Notes: generated from the letters alone by a model not told the origin. A stretch of 64,000 nt of DNA from Rhynchopus sp. YZ270_cl-10 (GCA_964035575.1 OZ037898.1:248001-312000), one strand, 5' to 3'. Positions 21,136 to 32,434 are shown, numbered from the stretch's first letter. Numbers and translations: made by a program.

Positions 21136-24100
21136 CTAGAGCGTTATGTCCTGACACGTCCAGGTCAGCTCAAAGCCGCGCCTTGTCACGCTTGAGTCGG
21201 AATTGAAGTACACCAAGGCACCACCAGCCACGTCGATGCTCTTTGGTGTGCGGGATCCCTGGTAGGTGGCTGCCGCATTGTCATTCTCACCCACAGGCAC
21301 GCTGTACACACGCACCTTGTCGTAGCCAGACTCCGTCGAAAACGACACCCACGTCAGGCGCACGCTGCCGGCGCACTCCAGGTGCCAGCACCTGTCCTCG
21401 TTGTTCCCGTAGGACTTGGCAGGCGGTGCCGGGTGCTGAAGGGCGGTACCAGGTGCCAAGGTCTCGCCGTGTCCCGCACAGTACGACGGGAAGGCAAAGA
21501 CAGGGGGCGGTGTTGTCGGCTTTGGCGTCGGCGGTGGTGGTGCCGCACACTCGTACGCAACTGCAAACCCATCTGCGACCACACTCCGGTCCGAGGAGAA
21601 GCGCACAAGCACATCGCCACTGTATGCCTGGCTTCCAGGTGTCGCAGACCCAGACTCTTGGGACACCTCAACGAAGTCGCCGTTCACGTCGCGTGTGTAC
21701 ACGTACACATAGTCGTAGTCAGCCTCAGTGTCAAAACGCACCCAGGTCAGCGTAAGCTGCTCGCTGCAGCGCACCATCCAGCACCACTCCTCGTTGTTCC
21801 CGTACTTCTCGCCGAACACAGCAGGGTGTTGGAAGTCTCCAACCAGGTCCGTCTCCATGTTCTCAACAGCACAGAACCCCGGGAAGGGCAGGGTCGGTGC
21901 AGGCTCGGGTGTCGACACAGGCTCGGGTGTCGGCACAGGCTCAGGTGTCGGCTCGGGTGTCAGCACAGGTTCGGGTGTCGGCTCAGGGTCCTCGCAGATG
22001 TATTCAATAACAAACCCGTCGTCTGACACATCACTATCGGAGGAGAAGCGCACCAACACGTACCCAGGCAGCTGGCTGTCTGCCGGCAGAGCCGCTCCCG
22101 TGTGCACAGCCACCTCCTCGTACGACCCAGACACCTGTGTGTACAGACGCACAAAGTCGTGGTCCTCCTGCGTGCTCATGATCAGCCACTTCACGGACAC
22201 ATGCTTGTTGCACTGGATCATCCAGCAGTGCTCCTCGTTGGTCTTGTAGCGACGGTGGACCACGTTCCCAACCCTCAGGTCCTCGAGGTACGTCCTCTGG
22301 CAGAAGGTCGGGAATGACACAGGTGCAAAGGTCTCTGGCGCTGGTGTCGGTGCAATGGTCGGCTCTGCCGTGGGCGCTGGTGTTGGCGGTGCAGACGTCG
22401 GGACATATGTCGGGGGTGCTGGTGTGGCCGTCGGCGACGCCGTGGTCTGGCACGTCCACGTCAGGGTGTAGCCCTTGTACTTGTTGGTGACGCAGCTTCC
22501 GGGAATGCAGAAGGCGCTCCCAGCAGTCACGAAGCGCACCATCACGTTGCCCCACACAGACACGGGTGCGGGCAGGGGCTGTCCGTGTCCGTAGTAGACG
22601 CCCAGCACAGCCTCGTTCCCTGCGCTGTCAAAGGTCGACAGCGTCACGTTGTTGTCTGCGTCCTCCGTGTCCAGGAGCGTGAAGGTCACCTCCAGCATCC
22701 CCGCGCACATCATCTTCTTGCAGTCCTTCACTCCACGGGCGTGCACTCCGTCACCTTCAGGGCGGTCAATCGTGCCTGGCTCCTCGTCCTCCAGGTAGTC
22801 GTTGCACTGCGCCGGCATCGGTGTCGGCGCCGGTGTGTCGGGCGCTGGTGTTGGCAGCGGTGTGGGGCGCGGTGTGGGCCTCGCTGTTGCTGGCGGCGAC
22901 TCTGTTTCCGGGTGCTGCGGGGACTCGAAGTCGGTGCAGTGCAGGTCGAAGTTGTCCAACCACCCGTGGCCATACGCCTTCACGGTGTCAAAGCCCGAGG
23001 TGCACTGCGGGTTGAACGAGGTTGTGATCTCCACAACGCCGTCAATCGACACAGCAGCCGTCATTGTGACGAAGTCGAACACAACCTCAAAGTGGTAGAA
23101 CTGCTCAGGCACAAGTGTCCACGACGTCGTCGAAACAATGCCTGTCGAGGGGTTGGTTGCAGACCACGTGTACGGTCCCTCTCCCCTCTCCCCTGTGCTT
23201 TGCGACGACAGCGAAAAGCAGTCCGTTCTGCCTGCCTGGAACGGCTCCACAGAGAAGCTCACTCCGTTGAGCCCACCGACGTCAGTGCTGAACTTGGCAA
23301 GGTCGAAGGAAACACGCGTCGGCATGCTCAGCGACCACAGCGGCAGGACTGCCTCGTCACCGGTCTCCCCCAGGAAGTCGGGGTGGCCCAGGCGCAGCGA
23401 CGACCCTGTGGCACCCACCTTGTGTGTTGCGTCCATCTCGGCAACGTACCCGTGTGCCCAGTCGCCGATGTCCGTGTCAAAGGTGTCCACAACGTTCCGC
23501 GGGCACTCCGCAACACCCTCGCACTCAGGCCCGGCAAAGCCCGCCTCGCACGCACACGGCTGCATCACATCCCCCGTGCACGTGCCACGTCCGCTGCACA
23601 CGAAGGGGTCGTTTGCCTCCTTCCCGAAGCACACCGTCGTCGTTGTTGCCACACGCACGTACGCGTAGCACGTCTTCAGCGGCACACCCTCCACAACCAC
23701 CGTCATCGCCAGTGCGTGCGTCTCCCCCGCCTCTGCTGCAGACGGCGTGTATGTGATGAGCGAGTGTGCCCCACCGTTCACAAAGTCCTCTCCTTTTCCC
23801 TTGAACTCGTAGGTAACGTTCGCACTCGCGGGAAGTGTGCTCGCGTCGTAGCTCACACCCAGCACAATGTCCGTGTTGTCCTCGGGGAGGTAGTTCGACG
23901 CAAACGTCACGAGGAACGGCTTGTCCTGCGGGATCACGTGTGTCATCTCTGTGTCCACCGAGGCCATGCACGTCGGCTCCGTGTACTGCTTGCTGCACCC
24001 GTTGTACATGAAGTCGAGTGCTGCCACGTCCCCTGCACTCAGCCCCCCGGTGTCGCCAATCAAACGGAAGGGTGCGTTGATAGCGACCTGCCCGTATTCA

Positions 24101-24684
24101 AGCTGGAAGGCCCACATCGGGTAGTGCATGATCCCACGGTAGTCGTACTTCCCCAGGTCACGCCCAGTCCACATCTTTGTGAACTGGCTCAGGCGCGACG
24201 TCTCAACCACGCTTGTGTTCACAACCACAAAGTCGTCACGGTCGCGTCTCTTCTGCTCGTGGTCAAGCCCGACTTCGTGTCCGATCTCGTGCACAGCTGT
24301 TCTGTGGGGACAGTTCGGTGCAATTGAGACTTTGTTCTTCCCTGGCTGCGCACCCAATCCTGCACTGCACCCACTTCCAGACCAGAACTCGATCCACATT
24401 GGCTTCGCCTCGCACTCCTCCAGAGTCGCGCATGCCTCAAAGCGCAGACACGTCTTCTCCTCGAAGTGACGGACTGCGTACAGGATACGAGGGTCCCCTG
24501 CCGACATCGGAGCCTGCGCCTCATAGGCGTCCACGGTGTTGATCCACCACGGGATGCGCTCCCCGACAGGCCACAGCCTCTTCGGCCCATCTACACTCGA
24601 CGCAGCCTGCACGACCCCGTCACGGCCGTGTCCTGACACGTCTGCAACCTGCAGCAGCAACACTGTGCTCAGCAGTATTTTCAT
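21136..24684 (-). CDS. Secreted astacin-family (M12A) metalloprotease with CUB-like domains
   Basis: A single exon encodes 1182 residues, from ATG at 24684 to TAG at 21136. Residues 1-18 are a signal peptide. RLWPVGERIPWWI (about 36-48) matches the start of a mature astacin domain, so any propeptide is very short. The zinc site is HEIGHEVGLDHEQKRRDRD (H132, E133, H136, H142), with a Met-turn GIMHY (M186, Y188). These residues are complete, so the enzyme should be an active zinc endopeptidase. Next come an EGF-like module (about 352-390), a jelly-roll-like domain (about 398-585) and four CUB-like domains (about 627-745, 795-897, 938-1046, 1069-1177) joined by Pro/Thr-rich linkers. There is no membrane segment, so the product is secreted. 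It lies between the two cysteine-array genes on the same strand. Substrates are unknown. Confidence 0.92.
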   Translation of the reverse strand: MKILLSTVLLLQVADVSGHGRDGVVQAASSVDGPKRLWPVGERIPWWINTVDAYEAQAPMSAGDPRILYAVRHFEEKTCLRFEACATLEECEAKPMWIEFWSGSGCSAGLGAQPGKNKVSIAPNCPHRTAVHEIGHEVGLDHEQKRRDRDDFVVVNTSVVETSRLSQFTKMWTGRDLGKYDYRGIMHYPMWAFQLEYGQVAINAPFRLIGDTGGLSAGDVAALDFMYNGCSKQYTEPTCMASVDTEMTHVIPQDKPFLVTFASNYLPEDNTDIVLGVSYDASTLPASANVTYEFKGKGEDFVNGGAHSLITYTPSAAEAGETHALAMTVVVEGVPLKTCYAYVRVATTTTVCFGKEANDPFVCSGRGTCTGDVMQPCACEAGFAGPECEGVAECPRNVVDTFDTDIGDWAHGYVAEMDATHKVGATGSSLRLGHPDFLGETGDEAVLPLWSLSMPTRVSFDLAKFSTDVGGLNGVSFSVEPFQAGRTDCFSLSSQSTGERGEGPYTWSATNPSTGIVSTTSWTLVPEQFYHFEVVFDFVTMTAAVSIDGVVEITTSFNPQCTSGFDTVKAYGHGWLDNFDLHCTDFESPQHPETESPPATARPTPRPTPLPTPAPDTPAPTPMPAQCNDYLEDEEPGTIDRPEGDGVHARGVKDCKKMMCAGMLEVTFTLLDTEDADNNVTLSTFDSAGNEAVLGVYYGHGQPLPAPVSVWGNVMVRFVTAGSAFCIPGSCVTNKYKGYTLTWTCQTTASPTATPAPPTYVPTSAPPTPAPTAEPTIAPTPAPETFAPVSFPTFCQRTYLEDLRVGNVVHRRYKTNEEHCWMIQCNKHVSVKWLIMSTQEDHDFVRLYTQVSGSYEEVAVHTGAALPADSQLPGYVLVRFSSDSDVSDDGFVIEYICEDPEPTPEPVLTPEPTPEPVPTPEPVSTPEPAPTLPFPGFCAVENMETDLVGDFQHPAVFGEKYGNNEEWCWMVRCSEQLTLTWVRFDTEADYDYVYVYTRDVNGDFVEVSQESGSATPGSQAYSGDVLVRFSSDRSVVADGFAVAYECAAPPPPTPKPTTPPPVFAFPSYCAGHGETLAPGTALQHPAPPAKSYGNNEDRCWHLECAGSVRLTWVSFSTESGYDKVRVYSVPVGENDNAAATYQGSRTPKSIDVAGGALVYFNSDSSVTRRGFELTWTCQDITL

Positions 24685-24796
24685 TGTGATGTTTGTATGG
24701 TGGTATCTGTGTTAAGGGTGTGATGTAGGAGTGTTGTGCGGTGGGGTAGTGTCGGTAGGAACGGAACACAAGACAGACTGACTGGAGTGGCTTGCA

Positions 24797-27470
24797 TATG
24801 TGCAGATGGATTAGGGAATCCATAACAGAGAAGTGTCGGAAGTGTGCTATGATGTCAGCCAGGTTAAGTGTGTGTTGTGATCAATCAAGAGGCGTGACGC
24901 CCACTCAGCGTGGTGCATGGTCAATAATGACGAATTTCAACATGTTCTGCTGTGTCAGGAAACGGAGCGTATCTCGTGTGGTTTGGGTGTGGATGCCATG
25001 ACCATCAGCGAAACGACCGTTAAAACTCCCTTTCGAGTCCTTCGCGTCTTTGTGCGACAGGTGGATGTCTGACGGAGGGGAGGGTGCACTGGGTTTGGAA
25101 GGTTCGAGTCAAATAAAACAAGCCGGTGTAATCTTTTTTATGCTATTTTTCAAAATGCATGAACTGCCCAAAGAAGCGCAAAAGAGAACGTGTTGAATAT
25201 CAACTGGCGCAAGCAGTGAGAGCAAGATAGACAGAACTGTCAGACATCTTACTCTACCGCTTCTGCGCGTCACGTGTGGCTTCTTGGAAGAAAGGGGTAA
25301 AGGAGTGACGTATGCAAGGGGAGTGGTGCAAGGGGACGTGGGACATAGAAAGTCTGTTGCGGCACTGTACAGGAGTCCAGCAGACTGCAGGTGCACAAGC
25401 ACGTCCACACACACCAAATGTGTGAACCTGGTCTGTGCACTGCAACTTGCCAGCCCCTTCTCAAGCGTCTCGCGTCAGAGTAGAATAAGAAAATAGACAC
25501 ACCAAAATCAAAAGGAGTTCATCACTGAAGTGCATGTGCACCCACCTGCTCGTTCCCACAGTTGTATGTATCTCCACTTCTCTCAGGATGAGAACTAGGT
25601 ACTGTGCGGACACAGGGGACGATATGCTGGTTCAGTACAAACAGTGAAGCTATAGGGTAAAAATGAGTTCCCTCAGAATGGGTTCAAAAAGAGGAAACGC
25701 AACTAAAAGAAAAACAAAACCAAAGATTTACGTGCATCACATTTGCACACATCTAACGGTTAAAATAGTTCAAAAAAAAACGATGACAAAAACAATGAGG
25801 ATTTAAAAAAAACAGACAAGAACAACAACAACATTCAGCTCACAGAATCACACTCGTTAGATGTCAGCTATCACAACTTCTCACTCACACATGCGATGGT
25901 AGTGCAGCACAACGTCTCAACGTAACACTTGTCCTTGTTCGTGGACCTGCAGCGTGCATTCTTCTTCTGCCTGAAGCCCTCCCTGCACACCGGCAGTGCC
26001 TCACAGCACGGTGCACTTTCGCGCACACAGCATCCAGAGCAGTCCGCACAGCCTTCCCTCTGAACACCAGCACACACGTAACCTGCTTCACACTGGATGT
26101 TTGCAATCCCGCCACACATCTTCTCGCAGGCCGCAGGCTCCTCAACAGGTGCAAGCTCGCAGCATCCGAGGCAGTCAGCTCCTCCGTTCGTGGGGTCACA
26201 GCTGTCAGTTGCGTCGTCAACACAGACGTAGCCATCCTTGCATGCAGTTCCAAGGATTCCACCGCAGATGTTGTGGCAGACAGGGGCAGGTGCAAGCTCG
26301 CAGCATCCGAGGCAGTCAGCTCCTCCGTTCTTGGGGTCACAGCTGTCGGTTGCGTCATCTACACAGACGTAGCCATCCTTGCAAGCAGTTCCGAGGATTC
26401 CACCACAGACGTTGTGGCAGACAGGGGCAGGTGCAAGCTCGCAGCATCCAGAGCAGTCCGCACAGCCTTCCCTCTGAACACCACCACACACGTAACCTGC
26501 ATCACACTGGATGTTTGCAATCCCACCACACATCTTCTCGCAGGCCGCAGGCTCCTCAACAGGTGCAAGCTCACAGCATCCGAGGCAGTCAGCTCCTCCG
26601 TTCTTGGGGTCACAGCTGTCGGTTGCGTCATCAACACAGACGTAGCCATCCTTGCATGCAGTTCCGAGGATTCCACCGCAGATGTTGTGGCAGATAGGGG
26701 CAGGTGCAAGCTCACAGCATCCGAGGCAGTCAGCTCCTCCGTTCTTGGGGTCACAGCTGTCGGTTGCGTCATCAACACAGACGTAGCCATCCTTGCATGC
26801 AGTTCCGAGGATTCCACCGCAGATGTTGTGGCAGATAGGGGCAGGTGCAAGCTCGCAGCATCCAAGGCAGTCAGCTCCTCCGTTCTTGGGGTCACAGCTG
26901 TCGGTTGCGTCATCTACACAGACGTAGCCATCCTTGCAAGCAGTTCCAAGGATTCCACCGCAGACGTTGTGGCAGATAGGGGCAGGTGCAAGCTCGCAGC
27001 ATCCAGAGCAGTCCGCACAGCCTTCCCTCTGAACACCACCACACACGTAACCTGCATCACACTGGATGTTTGCAATCCCACCACACATCTTCTCGCAGGC
27101 CGCAGGCTCCTCAACAGGTGCAAGCTCGCAGCATCCGAGGCAGTCAGCTCCTCCGTTCTTGGGGTCACAGCTGTCGGTTGCGTCGTCAACACAGACGTAG
27201 CCGTCCTTGCAAGCAGTTCCGAGGATTCCACCACAGACGTTAGGGCACACCGAGAGTGCGGAAGTAACAGACAAAAGTGCCACTAAATACAGAGCCCGTT
27301 GAGGGAACATTTTATCGTTGGGAATAGGTAGATTCTGTGAGGTGGAATAGTGGTGAATGTGAACAAGAAGTGTCGCATGCGAAGCACGGTTGTCATGCAT
27401 GGTGAGATGTACAGAAGATGTTGAAAACAAAGCAGGCTTTTGGTATTGATATTCTCCGTGGTCACTTTTT
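24797..27470. repeat. Segmental duplication, right copy (nine-module gene plus 3' flank)
   Basis: This is the partner of 14299-19605. The 3' flank (24797-25870) and the 5' flank (27311-27470) align almost base for base with the left copy. Inside the gene only nine modules are present, so the array changed size after or during the duplication. Confidence 0.88.
25871..27310 (-). CDS. Secreted protein of nine tandem eight-cysteine modules (short paralogue)
   Basis: The gene encodes 479 residues without introns. ATG at 27310 opens the signal peptide MFPQRALYLVALLSVTSALS; the stop is TGA at 25871-25873. Six A modules and three B modules follow in the order A-B-A-A-A-B-A-A-B, then the same 51-residue cysteine-rich tail as in the 28-module protein (one Arg-to-Ser and one Glu-to-Lys change). 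Signal, modules, linkers and tail add up to exactly 479 residues. The 10-residue linker is ELAPVEEPAA, again only before B modules. All eight cysteines are kept in each module. One A module has DPTNGG for DPKNGG. The protein is secreted; its function is unknown. Confidence 0.86.
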   Translation of the reverse strand: MFPQRALYLVALLSVTSALSVCPNVCGGILGTACKDGYVCVDDATDSCDPKNGGADCLGCCELAPVEEPAACEKMCGGIANIQCDAGYVCGGVQREGCADCSGCCELAPAPICHNVCGGILGTACKDGYVCVDDATDSCDPKNGGADCLGCCELAPAPICHNICGGILGTACKDGYVCVDDATDSCDPKNGGADCLGCCELAPAPICHNICGGILGTACKDGYVCVDDATDSCDPKNGGADCLGCCELAPVEEPAACEKMCGGIANIQCDAGYVCGGVQREGCADCSGCCELAPAPVCHNVCGGILGTACKDGYVCVDDATDSCDPKNGGADCLGCCELAPAPVCHNICGGILGTACKDGYVCVDDATDSCDPTNGGADCLGCCELAPVEEPAACEKMCGGIANIQCEAGYVCAGVQREGCADCSGCCVRESAPCCEALPVCREGFRQKKNARCRSTNKDKCYVETLCCTTIACVSEKL

Positions 27471-28330
27471 TTCAAATCAAGAAGGGTAAGTGCATGTTCT
27501 GATCAATACTGGGTCTGACGCCTTGATGAATCGACTGAAGGGGACGATTATTTCTGTTGAACGCAGCCAAAACTGTATGTGAGATCTGACTATAGAGGAA
27601 CTGGTTTCAAAGGAAGACTAGACTGCGTTTAATGGGGGAAAAGGTGACGGAAGAGGAAGGCGGTTTTTTTGTTGGCATTTTATTTCGTCCAAAAGAGAAG
27701 AAGAAAAAAAAAACTTGAAAAAAAATGGGAATGTACCTCGTACACAGATTTCTCAAAAAAAAAAAAAAACCACTACTGTTATTTGTTCGTGTTCGCTTCC
27801 AGCACCCCACCACACTTTTGTCATGTGTAAAGATAGCGCAACAGAACCAAATGATTTCATTTATTTTTGTTCTTACAATAAGGGGGGAAGGGAAGTAGGA
27901 TGAAAAAGAGAACAAGAATGGAAGGGGGTTGGGTAAAGTAATGTTGGGGGTTTCAGGGGAGATTGGAGTTTGTATTGTTTTGCATTTTGTTTTTTTCTTT
28001 TTTAATTTCGGAAATTTTGTTTTTTTTTTTTTTAGAGAAAAATACACGTGTCACACACCGCACATATGAGTAATGTTCTGCATTGAGGATTTACCCCCTG
28101 TTTTGCAAAATATTACCACAAACACACATTGCACAGATTTTGATGTTTGTCTTAATATTTTGTCTTTTTTTTTGTATATTTTTATTCATGGATAGACAAA
28201 AGATCTTTACAAAAACACATTCTAAAGTTTTGCTTTGAAATGAATATCTGCCAAAAAAGAGTTTGTCTCTCCATGCCTTTTTGTGTCGGTAAAAAGAATA
28301 AAAAAATTAAAAAAAAAAAACAAGGATTAC

Positions 28331-28366
28331 AAGATGAACCTCAGCCTCTCATGCTTATGTCACCTT
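28331..28366 (+). repeat. HR-A hairpin repeat
   Basis: AAGATGAACCTCAGCCTCTC, then ATGCTTATGTCACCTT. Confidence 0.72.
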
Positions 28367-28699
28367 GATCACATTCGTTATCGCACAGTATCAGACTAAT
28401 GTGCGGGGGGGGAGAAAAAGATCAACAAAAATGGTGAGATGGGTCATCTTAAAAATAAGAGGGGACAAGAAAAAAATTTCTGGTTTCTGTGCAACAACCC
28501 GAGAAGAAGGCTGCAACACAGGGGGGGAGACCCATCGAGGGAGAGAGCGAGAGAGAGAAGCACCCATTCCTTTATTTTTGGTATTGTGTCGTTACAGCAG
28601 CTTGATGTTTTGATCTGCACTCAGTCGGCAGAAAGCCTGGGTACTGCAGGAGGTATAGACGCAGGTCGTTTTCTTTTTCTTTTCTTTTCTTTTCTTTTT

Positions 28700-28747
28700 G
28701 AAACCTTTGGTTGTATTAGTGTAGGCACCCGAGAATGTCCTACACTT
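28700..28747 (+). repeat. HR-C hairpin repeat
   Basis: TTGGTTGTATTAGTGTAGGC, CACCCGAGAATG, TCCTACACTT. Confidence 0.7.
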
Positions 28748-28874
28748 CACGTCTATGCGATGCTGGAGTATTTTTTGTATACAAATGTGTTCATTGTTCC
28801 ACCTGATTTTTTAGGGCAGGAAGGGCCCTAATGTTAGTGAAACAACAGGGGGGGGAAAAGAGGAGAAAGTTGGT

Positions 28875-28921
28875 AAGAGTGATCCTAAGCCTCTGAACAC
28901 TGCTTAGAAAGGAATCACCTT
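28875..28921 (+). repeat. HR-A hairpin repeat, extended
   Basis: AAGAGTGATCCTAAGCCTCT, then TGCTTAGAAAGGAATCACCT; the 3' arm has extra bases. Confidence 0.6.
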
Positions 28922-30358
28922 AAAAAAAGGAAAGTTTTGAAAAGAATGAATGCGCCTCGTTGTGTGCAATGTCTTTTAAGAAGAAAAAAATCCAATCGTG
29001 TCCATCAACGTAAAAGGGAGGAAGAGTATGTCATTGAAAAATAAATTTACTGTATCGGTAACATCCGTAAAAAAGGTCAAACTCCCCTAAAAACCTGGAA
29101 AAGGTGAAACATTATTACAATCAGTATTTGTTACCGGTACAATAACCTTTTTACGAACGGCAGTGGACAGATATGTCCACACAACTGCATGGAGTGCCTC
29201 TTCTTGGACTTTTTCATCAATATTTTGTTGGAAAGATTTTGTGTGAAATCTATCCAAAGAAGCAAAACGGCCTCCGTCCGTAAAGGGGTTTAAAAAAAAA
29301 AAAAACACTTGGAATATGAATGTACCTCTCGCGTTGGAAGAGTGCAAAAAGTGCAAATTTAAAAAAAGATGGCAGGAATATCTTAAGTTTCTCTACGCAT
29401 GTTGAGTTACCTTGTTGTCATGGACACACTGCGGGACAAATGTTCCAGTTCTGAAGGAACTACCCACACTTTGCTATCAAAACACACGTTTTGTAGTATT
29501 TTTTTTTGAAAACGACAAAGTTTTGTTGCACCACCTACAGGACACATCATCGTCGTCTTTTTGACAGATGAATGGTTTTGCCTTGCAAACAAATAAAAAA
29601 AATCAGAAAAAAACTTTCAATACTGCCCTGTTGTCAGGACACATACATTTATTGTATCAACACTCCCCACACTGTGGGTCATGCACTCTCATGCCACTCA
29701 AAAGGGCTATTTTTTTTTTATCCAGGGCGTTCGCTATCGCCATCGTTTTTTCCTGATCGTGGCGAAATGCCAAAAACCCCGAAATTTTCGTTTTTTTACT
29801 AGTGCTTAAAATAGGTCAAAAAAAATTTTCCCGCCGGAGAGAAGTTAGTTCGTGGGGTGAATCCCTGGTACTGAATGGTCAAAAAAAATTTGCGATTTGC
29901 GCGTGATCCCTTCCCCAGCACAAGTGATATTACAGCTGAACTTTCCTGATACTAAAACCAGCAAAACGATGGAGAATTTCATCAATCCCCCCTCACTGAG
30001 GGTCTCTTTGTGTTGTTTAATCAAACAGATGTACAAGAGAGGCATCTGTCATATGAGACTTCATCCTTATTTTGATTATTTTCAACTCTCTGCCGTTGAA
30101 AGTAGAGTTGACACGAGCAGTGACACCTTCTATAACAGGGGGTACGGTACACCTTCAGCAGACTGCAGGATTGAGGAGCGAGCGGGAGTGCTGGGGAAAC
30201 TTCCTCTCACGGCAGGCGGGTTTGCGGATGATTTTGAGTACAGTGGACACCCCTCTACGACCCCCCCTCCGGGGGGGTCTACAGGGTGGTGGGGAGAAAT
30301 CTCTCTCTCTCTTTTTTTTTTTTTTTCCCCCCTTTTTTTATTTATTTATTTATTTATA

Positions 30359-30470
30359 CAGGGTTTCGCCCCGGTGGGGCGAAGCCCTGGGGCGAAATAA
30401 AATGTCATTTTTTCAGGAAAAGATTTTTTTAACGAAAAAAAATATTTTTCGCCCCGGGGCGAACGCCCTG
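30359..30470. mobile_element. Short GC-rich inverted-repeat element
   Basis: The 112-bp element begins CAGGGTTTCGCCCC and ends with the near-inverse GGGGCGAACGCCCTG; GGGCGAA is repeated inside. The flanks do not give an exact duplication (TATTTATA against TTTTTATC). It is probably a hAT-type miniature element, judged from the CAGGG terminus only. Confidence 0.5.
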
Positions 30471-30736
30471 TTTTTATCTAAAAAAAAAAAAACGAGAGGG
30501 TGTTAGTGGCTCTATGGTTCGGCATTTGCAAGAAGGGATCCTCAGTATGAAGACGCCATTTGCATGCACGATCGGACGGGGTCAGTTACTGCAAACTCTC
30601 CCCCTTTTCCCCCCTAAGGGCAAGGGAAGGAAAGGGTATGTGAGAGACACAGCTCCTATCTAATTTTTTTGGTATTGGCTTTTGTAAGGGTTGCCTTTAC
30701 GATTATTTTTTTTTTCTGATCGAAGCCTTTTTTTTT

Positions 30737-30798
30737 GATAAATTGTTGTCGTAGTGTAGTTGCCTCGGTTGTGTTGTCACAGTTATGCAATGTCCATT
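30737..30798 (+). repeat. HR-B hairpin repeat
   Basis: Full copy with GTCGTAGTGTAGTTGC and a decayed 3' arm (GCAATGTCCATT). Confidence 0.75.
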
Positions 30799-31687
30799 CT
30801 ACTTTTTTTGGGAGAAGGGTTGAATCAATGAAACATAGGCACTGATGCTCCACAAATTATACGAACCCTGGAGGGTTGCACTTAAGAATTGCTGACAGGA
30901 AAACTGTAAGCAAACACTCAGTCATTTCCCCATTCTGATTTTTTAAAAAAAAATGAAGAGAAAATTCCGACAAAAACTAGGGAGAACGAGGATACTTGCA
31001 GAACAGTTTTGCTCGCTCTCTAGTAGATGTAAAAATAGTTGGGTAATGGCTCGATTGTGTCACAAAGACGTAGGACAAATGAATGACCAAAAAAAGAAAA
31101 AAAAAATGTGTTTTGAATTTTTTAGACCACAACGGGATAGCAGCCACGATTTCTCTCTTCACTGGCAATTCTCTCTAAAGTATGATTGCAAGCGAGTTGT
31201 ATTAGCCTCAACCTTTTTGGTCTGCGCAGCTACAACCCCCCCTTTTTTTTTTTTTTGGAGAAAAATCGGTTCTCTGTCTTGCAGACGGGGTTTGAAAATG
31301 TTTTGTTTTGAAAGTGCTTTGTGCTCTGTTTTTTTTTGATCAGTGGTGTTGTAGAAGTGGGTTCTGTCCCCAGAGAAGGGGGTTGAAAAAAGTGTTGAAA
31401 AACCAAAAAATGGTTCTCTCTGTTTTTTTTTGTTTTCTTTTTTTGCCAAAAAAAGCAATTTAGTTTTGCAGAGAAGGGGGGGGTGTGTATTTGATATTAA
31501 GTGTGTGTGATCCTTAGCATGCAGATAAGATGCAATACGGTGTGTGTGTGTGTGGGGGTATTCACGGTACGACCCTGAAGGGGTCGAGAACGTTTCTGTG
31601 ATGAAGCTGGGGGAGTAATACGTGTGTGCATACGTGGTAAGAGCAGAAAATTCGCATCTCGTTCAACAAAAAAAAAGGTAAAAAAAT

Positions 31688-31719
31688 AATGTACAAAGCC
31701 CTCTCGTGACAGTGTACCA
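31688..31719 (+). repeat. HR-E repeat, 5' fragment
   Basis: ATGTACAAAGCCCTCTCGTG, then ACAGTGTACC; only the first hairpin is present. Confidence 0.6.
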
Positions 31720-31729
31720 AAAAGGGGGT

Positions 31730-31822
31730 AAGTATCTTGGTACCCAAATTTCTAGTTCCCATTGAGGATTATACCCAGTGGGTATTATTCTAAATGGGTA
31801 CTAGAAATTTGGGTACTAAGTG
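31730..31822. mobile_element. Miniature inverted-repeat element, copy 1 (GGTACCCAAATTTCTAGT)
   Basis: The arms TTGGTACCCAAATTTCTAGT and its inverse surround a shorter palindrome with TACCCAGTGGGTA. A second, more diverged copy lies at 61727-61790 with the same outer bases (GGGGTAAGTA on the left, ACTAAGTGAC on the right). Confidence 0.6.
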
Positions 31823-32237
31823 ACGTTTCCCTATGAAAAAAAGGTTGGAGGTGGGGTTCAAAACACCTCAAGGGATAGGTATTGATACCTTTAAAAATAA
31901 ATGGATAGCTAGCAGAATGTTTTTGCTGTTCGAAAATTTAAAAAAGGAAAAAAAAAAAGAAAAAAAAAACAGCGTTTGCCTTTCCTTACATCATCTCCAT
32001 GTTGCAAAGAAAAATTGAGGGAAAGTTGAAATGACGAATGTTCCTCTGCACACACATCGAGAAAAAAGTAAGATGACCCAACCTCGTGATTAGCCAGGGC
32101 GTTCTGGGTGAGGGGGATAACAGAGCCATGTGTGGCCGACAAGTTCAGGGGGAGGGGGAGAGGAGAAGAGGGAGGTGGAGGTACATGACATACGTTCGCA
32201 ATAAATGGAGAAAAAAACTTTTGTTGTGAAAAAATAA

Positions 32238-32312
32238 AAGGTTGGAGCAGTGTCGTTGCCTCAAATTGAGTTTTGCCACATTGTTTTTGTTGTGCAAATC
32301 ACTTTCTACACA
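32238..32312 (+). repeat. HR-B hairpin repeat, diverged
   Basis: GGAGCAGTGTCGTTGCCTC, then TTTTGCCACATTG and GTGCAAATCACTTT. Confidence 0.5.
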
Positions 32313-32396
32313 TTTTTTTATTGATGATAACCTGCTCGAGTTTGTAGCTGCCATGCAAACGACAGTCTCGTTAACTGTCCAGAAGAAGAAAAAAAA

Positions 32397-32434
32397 GTGA
32401 AGTTAGTGCAAACGCCTCTGGGGCGTAGGCACTT
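32397..32434 (+). repeat. HR-D hairpin repeat
   Basis: GTGAAGTTAGTGCAAACG, then CTCTGGGGCGTAGGCACT. Confidence 0.75.

Noticed and set aside
21243-24327. Long plus-strand frames opposite the astacin gene
   Set aside because: They are the complement of a GC-rich coding region and give Arg/His/Val-rich translations without domains.
29990-30060. Reverse-oriented hairpin repeat (AGATGTACAAGAGAGGCATC)
   Set aside because: It has a hairpin with a GAGAGG loop, but the arms do not match HR-A, B or C, so it cannot be counted as a reverse copy.
29897-30300. Plus-strand frame with SADCRIEERAGVLGKLPLTA near 30150
   Set aside because: It has some coding look, but no clear start, no splice sites, and it runs into simple repeats. 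It could be a gene relic; not enough to annotate.
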